Positions 38,638 through 48,304 of a DNA stretch of 64,000 nucleotides are shown here, piece after piece. The notes under the pieces were generated by a model. It saw nothing but the letters and a program-made list of their open reading frames with translations, was not told the DNA's origin and did no database searches. Every line of letters starts with the position of its first letter. Within the stretch, counting starts at the first letter, position 1. The DNA is from Cyanobacteriota bacterium (GTDB lineage: Bacteria; Cyanobacteriota; Cyanobacteriia; CACIAM-69d). The position numbers were made by a program, and so were the translations under genes. The stretch lies in NCBI GenBank assembly GCA_022402445.1, contig JAKRSF010000003.1:124001-188000 (forward strand). The letters are read 5' to 3'.

Positions 38638-40852
38638 GGCCGCCCTTGGCCGCTGGTGGTCAAGCTTTACGCTACAAACCCGGCTCATGGCGGCGGCAAC
38701 CCTCGTGGTCTCCCTGCTCATGAGCGGCCTCACCTTTTGGGCCGTCAACACCATCCAGCAGGACGCCCGCCTCAACGACACCCGCTTTGGGCGCGATCTG
38801 GCCCTGCTGATCTCCGTCAACGCCCAGCCCCTCGTGGCCCAGCAGGATTTTGACGGTCTGGCGGATTTTTCCAGCCGCTTCTTCCGCAGCACCACCAGCG
38901 TCCGCTACCTGCTCTATGCGGACACGGAGGGGCGCATTTTCTATGGCATCCCCTTCTCGAATCCCGAAATCCAAAATTCCCTCACCCTGCGCCGCCGCAT
39001 CCAACTGCCGGAGGACTACGCCGCCGACGCCACCAGCCCCATGGTGCGCCAGCACGACACCCCCAACGGCCAGGTGACCGATGTGTTTGTGCCCCTGGTG
39101 TGGGAGGACCAGTACCTGGGGGTGCTGGCGGTGGGCACGAACCCCAACCCTACGGTGGTGGCCTCATCGAACCTGACGCGGGACGTGACGATCGCGGTGT
39201 TCGTGTCCATTTGGGTGATGGTGATTTTGGGGGCGGTCTTCAATGCCCTAACGATCACCAAACCAATCAAGGAACTGGTGAAGGGGGTCAAAAGCATTGC
39301 CGCCGGACAGTTCAAGCAGCGCATTGATCTGCCGTTGGGGGGCGAGCTGGGGGAATTGATCCTCAGCTTCAATGACATGGCGCGGCGGCTCGAAAACTAT
39401 GAAGAGCAAAACATTGAGGAACTGACCGCCAGCAAGGCCAAGCTGGAAACCCTGGTCTCGACGATCGCGGATGGGGCCATGCTGCTGGATCTAGATCTCA
39501 ATGCGGTGCTCGTCAACCCCGCCGCCCGCCGCATCCTGGGCTGGGATGACATCGACATCGTGGGCGAAAATGTCCTGCCCTGGTTCCCCGCGATCGTCCA
39601 GGCCAAGTTGACTCAACCCCTCTACGAACTGGCGGACGGCACCAGCGACGGCGGCGAATTTCGCCTCACCATCCCGGAACCCACCAAGCGCACGGTGCGG
39701 ATTTTGTTAACCACGGTCCTGTCCCAGCGGGCCTTGGGGGAAGATCCCCTCTGCTTCACCTGCGATCGCCACGCCACGGACAACTGCTCAAACCCCGTGC
39801 GGCCCCAGGTGCGCGAATGTAGCTGGTACGAAGACCGCGATCGCGAGGAACCGGGCCACCGCTACCGGGAAAGCATCAAAGGCATCGCCATCACCGTCCA
39901 GGACATCACCCGTGAGGTGGAACTCAACGAAGCCAAAAGCCAGTTCATCAGCAACGTCTCCCACGAACTGCGCACCCCCCTGTTCAATATCAAATCCTTC
40001 ATCGAAACCCTCCACGACTACGGCGACGAACTCTCCGAGGAGCAGCGCCTCGACTTCCTCGACACCGCCAACCGGGAAACCGATCGCCTCACCCGCCTGG
40101 TCAATGACGTCCTGGACCTGTCGCGCCTGGAATCGAACCGCACCTACGCCTTTGACCCCATCGAAGTGGTCCAGCCCATTGAACAAACCCTGCGGACCTA
40201 CCAGCTCAACGCCCGCGACAAGGGCATCGAACTGACCCAGGAAATCCAGGCGGACATTCCCCTGGTGGTGGGCAACTACGATTTGCTGCTCCAGGTTTTT
40301 GCGAACCTCGTGGGCAATGCCCTGAAATTCACCGAAAAGGGCGGCCGCGTTGCCCTGCGGGCCTATGTACCAGCGGGCCGCGATGTGCCGCCGACCCTCT
40401 GGCCCGCCTGCCACATGACCGCCAGCACCAGACCCCCCGGAGCCCATCCCCACCCCCATCCCCATCCGGCCCCGGGCGATCGCGGCGATCCAGTGGTGCG
40501 CATCGAGGTGGCCGACACGGGCATCGGCATCGATCGCGAGGACCAGCAGGCCATCTTTGATCGCTTCTTCCGAGTGGAAAACCGCGTCCACACCCTCGAA
40601 GGGACGGGCCTGGGCCTGTCGATCGTCCGCAACATCATCGAAAAGCACCAGAGCAGCGTCCACCTGATCAGCGAAGTGGGGGTGGGCACGATCTTCTGGT
40701 TTGACCTGCCGATCGCCCAGATCGAGCCCCCCCTAGGCGACGGCAGCGCGGAAGCCACCACCCCAACCGACGGCCCCACCACCACCCCAGACCCCGCCAG
40801 CGACAGCACCCTCGTCCCCAGCGGTTCCCTGCCCAGCCCCCCCAACCGCTAG
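38615..40852 (+). CDS. nblS: Sensor histidine kinase NblS/Hik33
   Basis: NblS (DspA, Hik33) is the near-universal cyanobacterial kinase that senses high light, cold, nutrient and osmotic stress. The protein is 745 residues from the ATG at 38615. Order: membrane helix 1 (about 25-48), a periplasmic/lumenal sensor of about 130 residues, membrane helix 2 (about 190-212), HAMP, a PAS domain (about 280-420) with a Cys group (FTCDRHATDNCSNP), HisKA with SHELRTPLFNIKS, and HATPase_c ending GTGLGLSIV. A His/Pro-rich run (about residue 609, GAHPHPHPHPAPGDRG) sits inside the ATPase domain. The C-terminal tail is Thr/Pro-rich. It overlaps purD, an arrangement I also associate with other cyanobacteria. 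Confidence 0.93.
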   Translation: MELLKTLRAALGRWWSSFTLQTRLMAAATLVVSLLMSGLTFWAVNTIQQDARLNDTRFGRDLALLISVNAQPLVAQQDFDGLADFSSRFFRSTTSVRYLLYADTEGRIFYGIPFSNPEIQNSLTLRRRIQLPEDYAADATSPMVRQHDTPNGQVTDVFVPLVWEDQYLGVLAVGTNPNPTVVASSNLTRDVTIAVFVSIWVMVILGAVFNALTITKPIKELVKGVKSIAAGQFKQRIDLPLGGELGELILSFNDMARRLENYEEQNIEELTASKAKLETLVSTIADGAMLLDLDLNAVLVNPAARRILGWDDIDIVGENVLPWFPAIVQAKLTQPLYELADGTSDGGEFRLTIPEPTKRTVRILLTTVLSQRALGEDPLCFTCDRHATDNCSNPVRPQVRECSWYEDRDREEPGHRYRESIKGIAITVQDITREVELNEAKSQFISNVSHELRTPLFNIKSFIETLHDYGDELSEEQRLDFLDTANRETDRLTRLVNDVLDLSRLESNRTYAFDPIEVVQPIEQTLRTYQLNARDKGIELTQEIQADIPLVVGNYDLLLQVFANLVGNALKFTEKGGRVALRAYVPAGRDVPPTLWPACHMTASTRPPGAHPHPHPHPAPGDRGDPVVRIEVADTGIGIDREDQQAIFDRFFRVENRVHTLEGTGLGLSIVRNIIEKHQSSVHLISEVGVGTIFWFDLPIAQIEPPLGDGSAEATTPTDGPTTTPDPASDSTLVPSGSLPSPPNR

Positions 40853-40934
40853 GGCCAGGTGCGCCGATGCCAAAATCGCCATGCTAGCCTAGCGATAACC
40901 GGCTGGATCTGCCCCCGAGGCCCAATCACCGCAA

Positions 40935-41273
40935 ATGGATAACAGTAACTGGCTACAGCAATTGCTCACCCTGGGCATCGGCACCACCGCGATCGTCGCC
41001 GAAAAGATCAAGGAAGTGAGCGATGAATGGGTGCGCACCGGTCGCCTCGATCCCGAGCAGGCCCGCAAGCTGGTCGATGATCTGATGGCGCGGGTGCAGG
41101 GGGAAACGGGCCAGTCCCCCACGGCCACCTTCGAGGCGCAAATTCAGCAGCAGCTCAAGCGGGTGATGATGGATCTGGGGGTGCCGCAGCAGTCGGAGAT
41201 GGATGAACTGCGCGGGCGGCTCGATCGCCTGGAGCGGCAGGTGCGGGATCTGGAAAATCGCCTTTGGCGCTAG
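40935..41273 (+). CDS. Phasin-like protein
   Basis: The 112-residue protein begins MDNSNWLQQLLTLGIGTTAI, has the RLDPEQARKLVDDLMARVQG repeat-like segment and ends in a heptad-rich helix (MDELRGRLDRLERQVRDLEN). This is the layout of short PhaF/phasin-related proteins, in which an amphipathic helix and coiled coil bind polyester granules or DNA. In cyanobacteria many copies occur without polyester synthesis genes nearby, as here, so the granule role is open. Confidence 0.8.
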   Translation: MDNSNWLQQLLTLGIGTTAIVAEKIKEVSDEWVRTGRLDPEQARKLVDDLMARVQGETGQSPTATFEAQIQQQLKRVMMDLGVPQQSEMDELRGRLDRLERQVRDLENRLWR

Positions 41274-41393
41274 GGACTTCTGGCGGGGGCGGCTTTGGCG
41301 TTAGGATCAAGAACGCAGCAACGACCCGAATCCACCGGGGCCGGTTATCCGTTGGCCGTCCGCCCCCCTAGTTGATCCGTAGGAGCAGGTATT

Positions 41394-42023
41394 TTGCGTG
41401 ACATTTTGATTAGTTTTGGCGTGGTGGTGGCCTGCCTGGTGGCGGTGCTGGTGATCCAGTTCACGGGGAGCGATGCCCCGGCCCAGGCGGCGAATTCGAC
41501 CCCGAAGCCGACGGAGAGTGGGGCCATTGATGCGCCAGCGGCGATGCAGTCCCTGGCCGATCGCCTGCTCAGCACGGCGGCCCAGTCCCTCCAAACCCCT
41601 GACTTGACCGATGCGATCGCCTCGACGGAGGGCGCGATCGCGGATCCATCTTCCGAGGCAAATTCTGAGGCAACGACCCCCATGGAGAACCCCGAACCCC
41701 GCTTGCAGTACGAAGATTTGGTGGAGGGAACCGGCGCAATGCCCCAGGCGGGCCAGAACGTTACGGTTCACTACACCGGCACCCTGGAGGACGGGACGAA
41801 GTTTGATAGCTCCCTCGATCGCGGGCGTCCCTTCTCGTTCCGCATTGGCGTGGGCCAGGTGATCAAAGGTTGGGATGAGGGGGTCATGTCCATGCGGGTG
41901 GGGGGCAAGCGTCGCCTGGTGATCCCGCCGGAGTTGGGCTATGGGGCGCGCGGGGCCGGTGGGGTGATTCCGCCGAATGCGACGCTGATCTTCGAGGTGG
42001 AGCTGATCCGCATTGGAGGGTAA
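41394..42023 (+). CDS. FKBP-type peptidyl-prolyl cis-trans isomerase, exported
   Basis: The 209-residue protein starts at a TTG preceded by AGGAG, with an N-terminal hydrophobic segment (residues 4-22) and AQAA, a likely signal peptide or anchor. A Ser/Thr/Ala-rich linker follows (about 30-100). The FKBP domain (about 105-209) has [36 protein letters not shown] and the [16 protein letters not shown] active-site stretch. It would help fold periplasmic or lumenal proteins. Confidence 0.94.
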   Translation: MRDILISFGVVVACLVAVLVIQFTGSDAPAQAANSTPKPTESGAIDAPAAMQSLADRLLSTAAQSLQTPDLTDAIASTEGAIADPSSEANSEATTPMENPEPRLQYEDLVEGTGAMPQAGQNVTVHYTGTLEDGTKFDSSLDRGRPFSFRIGVGQVIKGWDEGVMSMRVGGKRRLVIPPELGYGARGAGGVIPPNATLIFEVELIRIGG

Positions 42024-42078
42024 GGGCCGCCGCTTTCAAGGCTGATCTCACTTAAAAGTCAGCCGTGAAGCTCGACGG

Positions 42079-43095
42079 ATGATGCCCATGGGAACGCCGC
42101 GATCGCCCGATGCCATGCCCCCGAACCGGATGCGCCCCCAGGTTGTGATGCTGGGGAGTTTGAATGCGGACCTGATGGTGCGGGTGCCGCGCCTGCCGGT
42201 GGCGGGGGAAACCCTGACGGGCCACACCTGGACCACGGGGCCGGGGGGCAAGGGGGCGAATCAGGCGATCGCGGCGGCCCGTTTGGGGTCTGCGGTGGCG
42301 GCGGTGGGCCGGGTGGGGGATGACGATTTTGGGCGGATGCTGCGGGATACCCTGGCGGCGGCCCAGGTGGATGCGTCGCAGGTGGTGACGGATCCGCACA
42401 CCCCGACGGGCATGGCCCTGGTGACGGTGGCGACGGGGGGCGATCGCCAGGGCGAGAATCAAATTGTGCTGCTGCCCGGTGCCAATGGCCAGGTGGGGGC
42501 GGCGGAGGTGGCGCGTCTGCAAACGCTTCTGCGCCCCGGCCTGATCGTGCTGCTGCAACTGGAGGTGCCGATCGCGGCGGTGGTGGCGGCGGCCGAGCAG
42601 GCGAGACAATCAGGGGCGATCGCGATCGTCGATCCGGCCCCGGTGCCCGATGCATTTCCCGAAGAGTTATACGCCCTAGCGACGGTGCTCACGCCCAATG
42701 AAACGGAGGCGAGCCGGTTGGTGGGTTTTCCGGTCCGCGATCGCGCCACCGCCACCGCCGCCGCCCGGATTCTGCGCGATCGCGGGGCCGAAACCGTGGT
42801 GATCACCCTCGGCGATCGCGGAGCCCTGGCCCTGACGCCCAACGAACTCCTGTGGCAGTCCCCCTTTGCCGTCGCGGCGATCGATACGGTCGCGGCGGGG
42901 GATGCCTTCAATGGAGCCCTGGCCACCGCGATCGCCGAAGGGCAACCCTGGCCCGCCGCCCTGCGCTTTGCCGCCGCCGCCGGAGCCCTCTGCACCACCA
43001 CCGCCGGAGCCGCCGACGCCCTGCCCCACCGGGCCGCCGTGGATCAACTCCTCACCACGGCCCAGGCCCCCACCGAACTCACCGCATTTCCCTAA
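42079..43095 (+). CDS. rbsK: Ribokinase (PfkB family)
   Basis: Ribokinase phosphorylates D-ribose to ribose 5-phosphate. The protein has up to 338 residues; the start may lie at 42079 or at an ATG up to 51 bases downstream, and the conserved region begins at VVMLGSLNADLMVRVPRLP. The substrate motif GPGGKGANQAIAAARLG and the C-terminal PfkB signature with catalytic Asp, DTVAAGDAFNGALATAI, are clear. Its stop overlaps the stop of the convergent amine oxidase gene (sequence CTAA). No ribose transporter is nearby. Confidence 0.93.
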   Translation: MMPMGTPRSPDAMPPNRMRPQVVMLGSLNADLMVRVPRLPVAGETLTGHTWTTGPGGKGANQAIAAARLGSAVAAVGRVGDDDFGRMLRDTLAAAQVDASQVVTDPHTPTGMALVTVATGGDRQGENQIVLLPGANGQVGAAEVARLQTLLRPGLIVLLQLEVPIAAVVAAAEQARQSGAIAIVDPAPVPDAFPEELYALATVLTPNETEASRLVGFPVRDRATATAAARILRDRGAETVVITLGDRGALALTPNELLWQSPFAVAAIDTVAAGDAFNGALATAIAEGQPWPAALRFAAAAGALCTTTAGAADALPHRAAVDQLLTTAQAPTELTAFP

Positions 43096-45533
43096 CCCCC
43101 CGCCGCTGGCAGGACCGGCTCCGCGATCGCCCGGGTCGGATTTTCATTCGAGAAGCCGCGCGGCACCAGGAAAAAGCCCATGCGGTGCCCCGTCATAATC
43201 GGCCATTCCTCCGGGCGGGGAATATGGGTCAGGCCCATCGTGTACCAGGTCACCACATCCCGATTCACCACCGGCTCATCGTCCGCCACCCAAGCGGGCA
43301 GCCCATCCCCCAGCGGCCCCTGGTTGGGATATTCCCCCGCCGCGTAGCGTTCCGACGGGTCGTAGGGGGTCACCCAGAGGCTATGGTTCGTAAAGCCCGC
43401 GCTCTCCCGCGTGTCGGAACCGGGCAGGGGATAGGGCACGGAATTTTCGCCGCCCATGATGCCATAGGACTTCGGCTGGCCGAGGCCATTGGTCGTCGCC
43501 GGATTTTCGATGTGCCACATGCGGCTTTGGGTCCAATCCAGGCTGCGCTGGGCGTCCATCTCCGTCAGCAGCGGGCGGCTCGGGGCCACGAAGGCATTGC
43601 CCACGGGGTTGGTGGTGCGGTCGGGCACGGGGGCCACGTTCATTTCCTTGACGATATTCGCCTGCCCCGCCACGTCGAAATCGAGGCGGAAGTTGAAGAA
43701 ATGTTGGTGGTTGACCGCCAGCAGGTTCGGAGCCACGAGGGTGCCGTAGGGGCTGATGGCGCTGGGGGTTTGGCCGCTGGGGTCGGGGCTGCCGTGGTCG
43801 TGACTACCGTGGTCGTGGCTGCTGTGGTCGTGGCTGCCGTGATCGTGGCTGTGGTCATGGCTGCTGTGGTCGTGGGGTTCCGCGATCGCGTCGGTGCCCT
43901 TGGTCAGGAGAATGCCCGTGAGATTGGCCTCTAGCTCCAGGATGCCGTCCTGGTGGAAAACCCAATCAAGGGCGTAGTCATAGTTGCCGATGGTGGAAAT
44001 GGACGTGAGCACCAGTTCTCGGCCCTGGCGCGCTTCGGTGACGCCGCTGGCATAGTCATAGTGCTGCCAGAGCAGGCCGCTGGGGCGCTCATAGACCGCT
44101 GCGGAACCAGGCCAGTCGTAGGCTTCGCCGTAGTCATCGGCAAAGACCGCATCGAGCAGGGTGGCATTGTCCGGCACTTCGCGGCCCAGTTCCATGGAAC
44201 TCGACAGGCGGCCAATGCCGTATTCGCCCACATCAAAGGCGTTGCGGTAGGTCCAGGTGGGATCCGGGTCGCCGTAGGGGACGGCCATTTCCGAGAGGTT
44301 GGCGCGGTAGAGCACCGGGAGCCAGGTGTCCCCTTCGCGGAATTCCACCTGATGGAGCGTCAACCCTTCCCTAGGCTGCATGGACCAGCGGAAGCGCCAG
44401 TTATCCCAGGTGATTTGCTGGCCGTCGATGCCATATTCGGGGCCGTCGGGCTGGGTGAGGTTGAGGGGGGCGAGGGGCTGCCGCAGGGCGATCGCGGTGG
44501 CGTCGTAACCGGCGTTGGCGTCGGAGATGGGGACGGGGCCGCGATCGATGATGTTGTCAACGGTTTCGGTGTTGAGGTTGACGGTGACGAGCAATCCTTC
44601 GACGGGGCGGCCATAGAAGTTGCGATCGTTGCCTTTCACATAGGACAGGGCTCGCAGGAGCCGTGCGCCGCTGGCCTGTTCGGCGTCGCTCAGGAGGCCG
44701 GGAGCCCAGCCGTCCACCTGGATGTCGTCAGGGTTGAGCCCCCGCGCCGCGATCGCGGCCTGCCACTGGGGATCATTGCGGACCACGGTGTCGAGGATGT
44801 CAAATTCTTCGACGGTGATCAGGGGTTGGGCACCGGGCACGAGGTCCAGGGATCGGAGGGTGTTGGTGTTGAGATCCACCACGGCCTCATGGGTGGTGTT
44901 GGCCGCGCGATCGAGCACAATCACAAAGGCTTGGCGGCTGAAGGGCACTCCCGCTTGATGGCCCAGCACCTCCAGTTTGGGTGGCTCCCGCAGGGACACC
45001 TCCGGGAACAGCACCGTGGTTTCGGGCGGTTGGCTGGCGCGGATCACCGCGATCGCGCGGCCAATTTCCTCCAGGGTGAGGGGATCGAGGGGGTGGGTGA
45101 CCTCCGGCGGCGTCCCCAGGGGCAGGCCAGCGGGGGTGCGCCCTTCGGAACGGCCAGCGGCCACGTAGTGCTGGTAGGCCGTCAGGGGATCCGGCCCGCC
45201 CGCAGCGGCCACGGCGGCCACGTCGGGATAGGTGGCCAGGTAGGCGCGGGTACTAAAGTCCACAATCGGATCGCGCCCTTCCACCTGACCGGCCCCCACA
45301 AAATGGGCGATCGCCGTGGTCAACCCCTGCCCCGCCGCGATCGCCACATCCGGATTCGCCGCCAGGTAAAACACCGGATCAAAGGCCGCACTGGGCCGAC
45401 GCCCCTCGAACTGCCCCAAACTCACATAATGGGCCAACCCGCTGGCCTGCAACCCCTGCTCCACCGCGATCGCCACATCCCGATTGCGCTGGAGATAAAA
45501 CCGCTCATCGAATATATTTTCAAGGCTCAGCAC
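43092..45533 (-). CDS. Copper amine oxidase with N-terminal repeats and His-rich insertion
   Basis: The 813-residue enzyme oxidises primary amines to aldehydes, ammonia and peroxide using a self-processed topaquinone. The cofactor Tyr lies in TIGNYDY (Tyr518); copper ligands are the HQH pair (His609 and His611, in NHQHFFNF) with a third His near the C-terminus. Residues 1-155 form three repeats of about 50 residues with the pattern FYL..NPDVA...HYV..GQ.EGR.P, known from secreted cyanobacterial proteins, with no recognisable signal peptide. Residues 554-582 are an HDHS/HDHG run just upstream of the copper ligands. It overlaps the convergent rbsK stop by 4 bases. Enzyme class is secure; substrate is unknown. 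Confidence 0.92.
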   Translation of the reverse strand: MLSLENIFDERFYLQRNRDVAIAVEQGLQASGLAHYVSLGQFEGRRPSAAFDPVFYLAANPDVAIAAGQGLTTAIAHFVGAGQVEGRDPIVDFSTRAYLATYPDVAAVAAAGGPDPLTAYQHYVAAGRSEGRTPAGLPLGTPPEVTHPLDPLTLEEIGRAIAVIRASQPPETTVLFPEVSLREPPKLEVLGHQAGVPFSRQAFVIVLDRAANTTHEAVVDLNTNTLRSLDLVPGAQPLITVEEFDILDTVVRNDPQWQAAIAARGLNPDDIQVDGWAPGLLSDAEQASGARLLRALSYVKGNDRNFYGRPVEGLLVTVNLNTETVDNIIDRGPVPISDANAGYDATAIALRQPLAPLNLTQPDGPEYGIDGQQITWDNWRFRWSMQPREGLTLHQVEFREGDTWLPVLYRANLSEMAVPYGDPDPTWTYRNAFDVGEYGIGRLSSSMELGREVPDNATLLDAVFADDYGEAYDWPGSAAVYERPSGLLWQHYDYASGVTEARQGRELVLTSISTIGNYDYALDWVFHQDGILELEANLTGILLTKGTDAIAEPHDHSSHDHSHDHGSHDHSSHDHGSHDHGSPDPSGQTPSAISPYGTLVAPNLLAVNHQHFFNFRLDFDVAGQANIVKEMNVAPVPDRTTNPVGNAFVAPSRPLLTEMDAQRSLDWTQSRMWHIENPATTNGLGQPKSYGIMGGENSVPYPLPGSDTRESAGFTNHSLWVTPYDPSERYAAGEYPNQGPLGDGLPAWVADDEPVVNRDVVTWYTMGLTHIPRPEEWPIMTGHRMGFFLVPRGFSNENPTRAIAEPVLPAAGG
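43788..43874. repeat. In-frame DNA repeat encoding a His-Asp-His run in the amine oxidase
   Basis: About six 12-15-base units of GTGGTCGTG(GCTGCT) type encode repeated HDHSS/HDHGS. The repeat is internal to the gene and in frame, and would expand or contract by slippage without breaking the reading frame. Confidence 0.75.
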
Positions 45534-45810
45534 AGACCCTAATCCCCCAGATGACGAACCCGTTGTGAATCGTGGGTCCGTTTCTAGGTCACAACACCAT
45601 CTCTCCCCAGCGTCGGCCCAGATCTAGATCAATAGCCCCTCAGGCCATTCAATCTAGAGCCATCCAATCGCCACCACGATGGCCTCATCTTGATCCACCG
45701 TTCTAGGGATTGATTGCGAGATGTTATGGATCTTAGGGATTCGCTGAACTTCTCAAAACTTCGTGGGGAATTGCAACCTCAGGATTACCCCCCGGTCAAT
45801 AAACCCTGAC

Positions 45811-46791
45811 CTAGGGCACACCGCTCGGACCATTGGTCAGCCAGGAACTGAGATCTCGATCCAGCCAATCCTGGAGCTTGAGGATATCGTCCCGGTATAC
45901 ATTAATCAGCCGTTGCCGCACCTCGGGGGTCAAGGTGAGCTTGACGGGCTGATCGATGGGGCGCATATTTTGCTGGCGCAGTTTCCAGTTCAGCCGCTGG
46001 CGCAGGCGGGCCGGGAGGAGGGGTTTTAGGACGGATTTGAGGGGATTGTCCTGGATCAAAAACCGGTGGAGCCGCTCATTTTTAGGCACCTTCGTAATCA
46101 CGCTGAGGTTGTGCTGTTTACGGGTATCCAATGGCAGCGGATCTACGCCTATAAATTCTTGGATGGCCATGAGGGTGCCCGAAAGGTTTTTGAGCACCTC
46201 TTCAAAGAGGAAGATTTGGAAGCGATCGCGGGGGAAATACTGCTGATAGGCCATCAGGTGCTGATAATAAAACCCCTGCCGCTGGTATTGCCAACTCATG
46301 CTCCAGCCCGCCTTGCGCCGCTCCTCCTCGCGATCCAGTACCTCACAAAAGGCCGCCATCACCGCTTCATTGCCCTGGGCGACGGTTTCGAGGCCATGGC
46401 CCCCCCGCAGATGCTGCACGAAATGGGAGAAGGCGCGATCGGCCGGGTTACGCAACACCGCAATCATCTTCACATCCGGCAAATAGTGATGGATGCGGGC
46501 CGCCGCCGCCGGACTGGGCAGATAGAGGGTGGTGCCTTCGCCGATCGCCCGGTGCTGATCCGTCGCCCCCTCGAATAGCTGGAGGTAATCTTCCCAGGTG
46601 CGGATGGCGTGGCCCACCCAGATGGGATCGCCGGGACCGGTGTAGTCCTTCGGGTTGGCCCCCTCCAGCAGGAAAAAGCGCGGTTCCTTCTCCGACGGCA
46701 GAAAGATTTGGGGATGTTGTTTGAGGTATTGGTACAGGGACGTGGTGGCGGTTTTGGCGGCACCAATCATCAGGAAGGTGGGCTGGGGCAT
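45811..46791 (-). CDS. Sulfotransferase family protein
   Basis: The protein is 326 residues from the ATG at 46791 (MPQPTFLMIGAAKTATTSLY); the frame remains open much further upstream but that part overlaps another gene. The 5'-phosphosulfate-binding loop is GAAKTATTSLYQYL and the 3'-phosphate site is around VLRNPADRAFSHFV, both typical of heparan/Stf0-type PAPS-dependent sulfotransferases. The protein is basic at its C-terminus (PARLRQRLNWKLRQQN). A likely role is sulfation of a polysaccharide or lipid, which is inference. It follows the DUF4335 gene by 16 bases on the same strand. Confidence 0.88.
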   Translation of the reverse strand: MPQPTFLMIGAAKTATTSLYQYLKQHPQIFLPSEKEPRFFLLEGANPKDYTGPGDPIWVGHAIRTWEDYLQLFEGATDQHRAIGEGTTLYLPSPAAAARIHHYLPDVKMIAVLRNPADRAFSHFVQHLRGGHGLETVAQGNEAVMAAFCEVLDREEERRKAGWSMSWQYQRQGFYYQHLMAYQQYFPRDRFQIFLFEEVLKNLSGTLMAIQEFIGVDPLPLDTRKQHNLSVITKVPKNERLHRFLIQDNPLKSVLKPLLPARLRQRLNWKLRQQNMRPIDQPVKLTLTPEVRQRLINVYRDDILKLQDWLDRDLSSWLTNGPSGVP

Positions 46792-46807
46792 GGGGCAAAA
46801 CTCCGGC

Positions 46808-48304
46808 CTAGAGGGGCTCCACGTTGATACTGCCGTCCCGATAGACAAACACCCGGAACTGGCCCACGGGGGCGAGGGTGACCTTGCCGCTGGCGTCCTT
46901 GGCGATCGCGGCGGCGCGGTTGGGTTCGGCGGGCAGGGGAGATTGAGCGCGGCGGGTGCGGGCGACGCTGTTGACGGCGCGGTAGTCCACGATGTCGCCG
47001 CTGGCGGTGGCGGTGACGATGAACTCCATGGGGTTGGCGTCGTTAAATTCCTGGCGGGGCTGCCGTTCGAGCTGCTGCTGGAGGGCGCTGCGGGCGCTGC
47101 TGGGATCCCCGAGGGCGGGGGGGTCGGGGAGGCGATCGTCCCCATAGCCATCCCGAGGGCTGACCTCTAGGACGCCATCGGGTTTGAAGACCACCCGAAA
47201 AGTGCCGAGGGCTTCCCGGGGGGCCGGTTCCGGGGTGGCGGGGCGAAACAGCAGGGAGGACAGGGGAGTCCCCTCAGCCGCGTCGCTGGGGGTGCCGTCC
47301 ACGGGCCGATAGCCGACGATCGCCCCATCCTCCCCCACACTCACGTCAAAGGTGGCCGCATTATCTAGGCCGTCGCGATCACCCCAGGCCCCCAGGATTT
47401 GGCTGCGCAGGCTGGTGCTCAGGGCCAACAGTTGGGCCGGATCCGCAATCAGTCGCGGTTCGGCACGGGTTTGATCTGCTTGATCTGGGCTCCCTTCAGG
47501 GCTTGGGCTTGCTTCCGGCGTAGCGTCCGGGCTTGCTTCCGGCGAAACCGTCGGCGTGGGCACCGGCGAGCTTTCGATGGGCGTCACAGTCGCTTCGGGC
47601 CGGGGGCTCGGGCCAGCATTGGGATCCGTGTTGCCATTGGCGGGCGTCGATTCGGTTGGCCCCCCTTCCCCTTCGATCTGTTCGCGCACACGATCGCGCG
47701 GCTGCTGCACCTGGGGCACCGGCGGCAACAGCATCGCCCCCGCCACCAGGGCCACGGCGGAAATCCCCGCGATCGCGGGCGCAATCTGCTGATTCGGAGC
47801 CCCCGTCCGCCCGGACGCCAGCTTCGGCACCGGCTCTAGGTAAAGCTGCACATCCGGCAGGGTGCGATCGTCCCCATAGAACTGGTCTAGGGTTTCCACC
47901 AGATCAAAGAACTCGATCACGCTGAGATCCACCTCCACCGGCAGGGGCGGGCGCGTCCCCTCCTCCAGGTGTGGCGGCTGCACCGTCAGGCGATGGCGAT
48001 CATTCGGCAGGGGCACCAACTGCACCGGCGGCAGGGCACTCGCGGCAGGGGACGGCGGCGGCAGATGGGGCGATCGCACCCCACTGAGCAAAAACTGGGC
48101 GTAGAAACTAACCGTGCGGGCAAAGGTCTCGAAAAATTCGCGATCGCACTGGAACGATTGGCCCGCCGCCGGAAACTTCAGTTCCGCATTCAGCAGCACC
48201 GACAGGCAGGGGCGGCGATCGCCCTCACCGAGACCACCGGTTGCATCAAGGCCATCGAGGGTAATGATGCAATTGGGCAGGCTGTACTGTCGTCGAATAT
48301 TCAA
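46808..48304 (-). CDS. DUF4335 family cyanobacterial protein
   Basis: The 498-residue protein starts MNIRRQYSLPNCIITLDGLD, the conserved opening of the DUF4335 family. The N-terminal about 170 residues are the conserved domain. A hydrophobic segment (about 195-215, PAIAGISAVALVAGAMLL) probably crosses the membrane, followed by a long Pro/Glu/Ala-rich linker (about 225-295) and a C-terminal region with two repeats ending FRVVFKPDGVLEVSP and FRVFVYRDGSINVEP. Its start overlaps the DUF3038 stop by 4 bases (ATGA), so the two are coupled. Function unknown. Confidence 0.87.
   Translation of the reverse strand: MNIRRQYSLPNCIITLDGLDATGGLGEGDRRPCLSVLLNAELKFPAAGQSFQCDREFFETFARTVSFYAQFLLSGVRSPHLPPPSPAASALPPVQLVPLPNDRHRLTVQPPHLEEGTRPPLPVEVDLSVIEFFDLVETLDQFYGDDRTLPDVQLYLEPVPKLASGRTGAPNQQIAPAIAGISAVALVAGAMLLPPVPQVQQPRDRVREQIEGEGGPTESTPANGNTDPNAGPSPRPEATVTPIESSPVPTPTVSPEASPDATPEASPSPEGSPDQADQTRAEPRLIADPAQLLALSTSLRSQILGAWGDRDGLDNAATFDVSVGEDGAIVGYRPVDGTPSDAAEGTPLSSLLFRPATPEPAPREALGTFRVVFKPDGVLEVSPRDGYGDDRLPDPPALGDPSSARSALQQQLERQPRQEFNDANPMEFIVTATASGDIVDYRAVNSVARTRRAQSPLPAEPNRAAAIAKDASGKVTLAPVGQFRVFVYRDGSINVEPL

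Noticed and set aside
43953-45542. A 529-residue open frame on the plus strand opposite the amine oxidase
   Set aside because: Shadow of a conserved gene; low-complexity composition and no motif.
46792-47151. Upstream extension of the sulfotransferase frame
   Set aside because: It overlaps the DUF4335 gene in another frame and is Ser/Pro-rich; the protein clearly begins at MPQPTFLMIGAAK.
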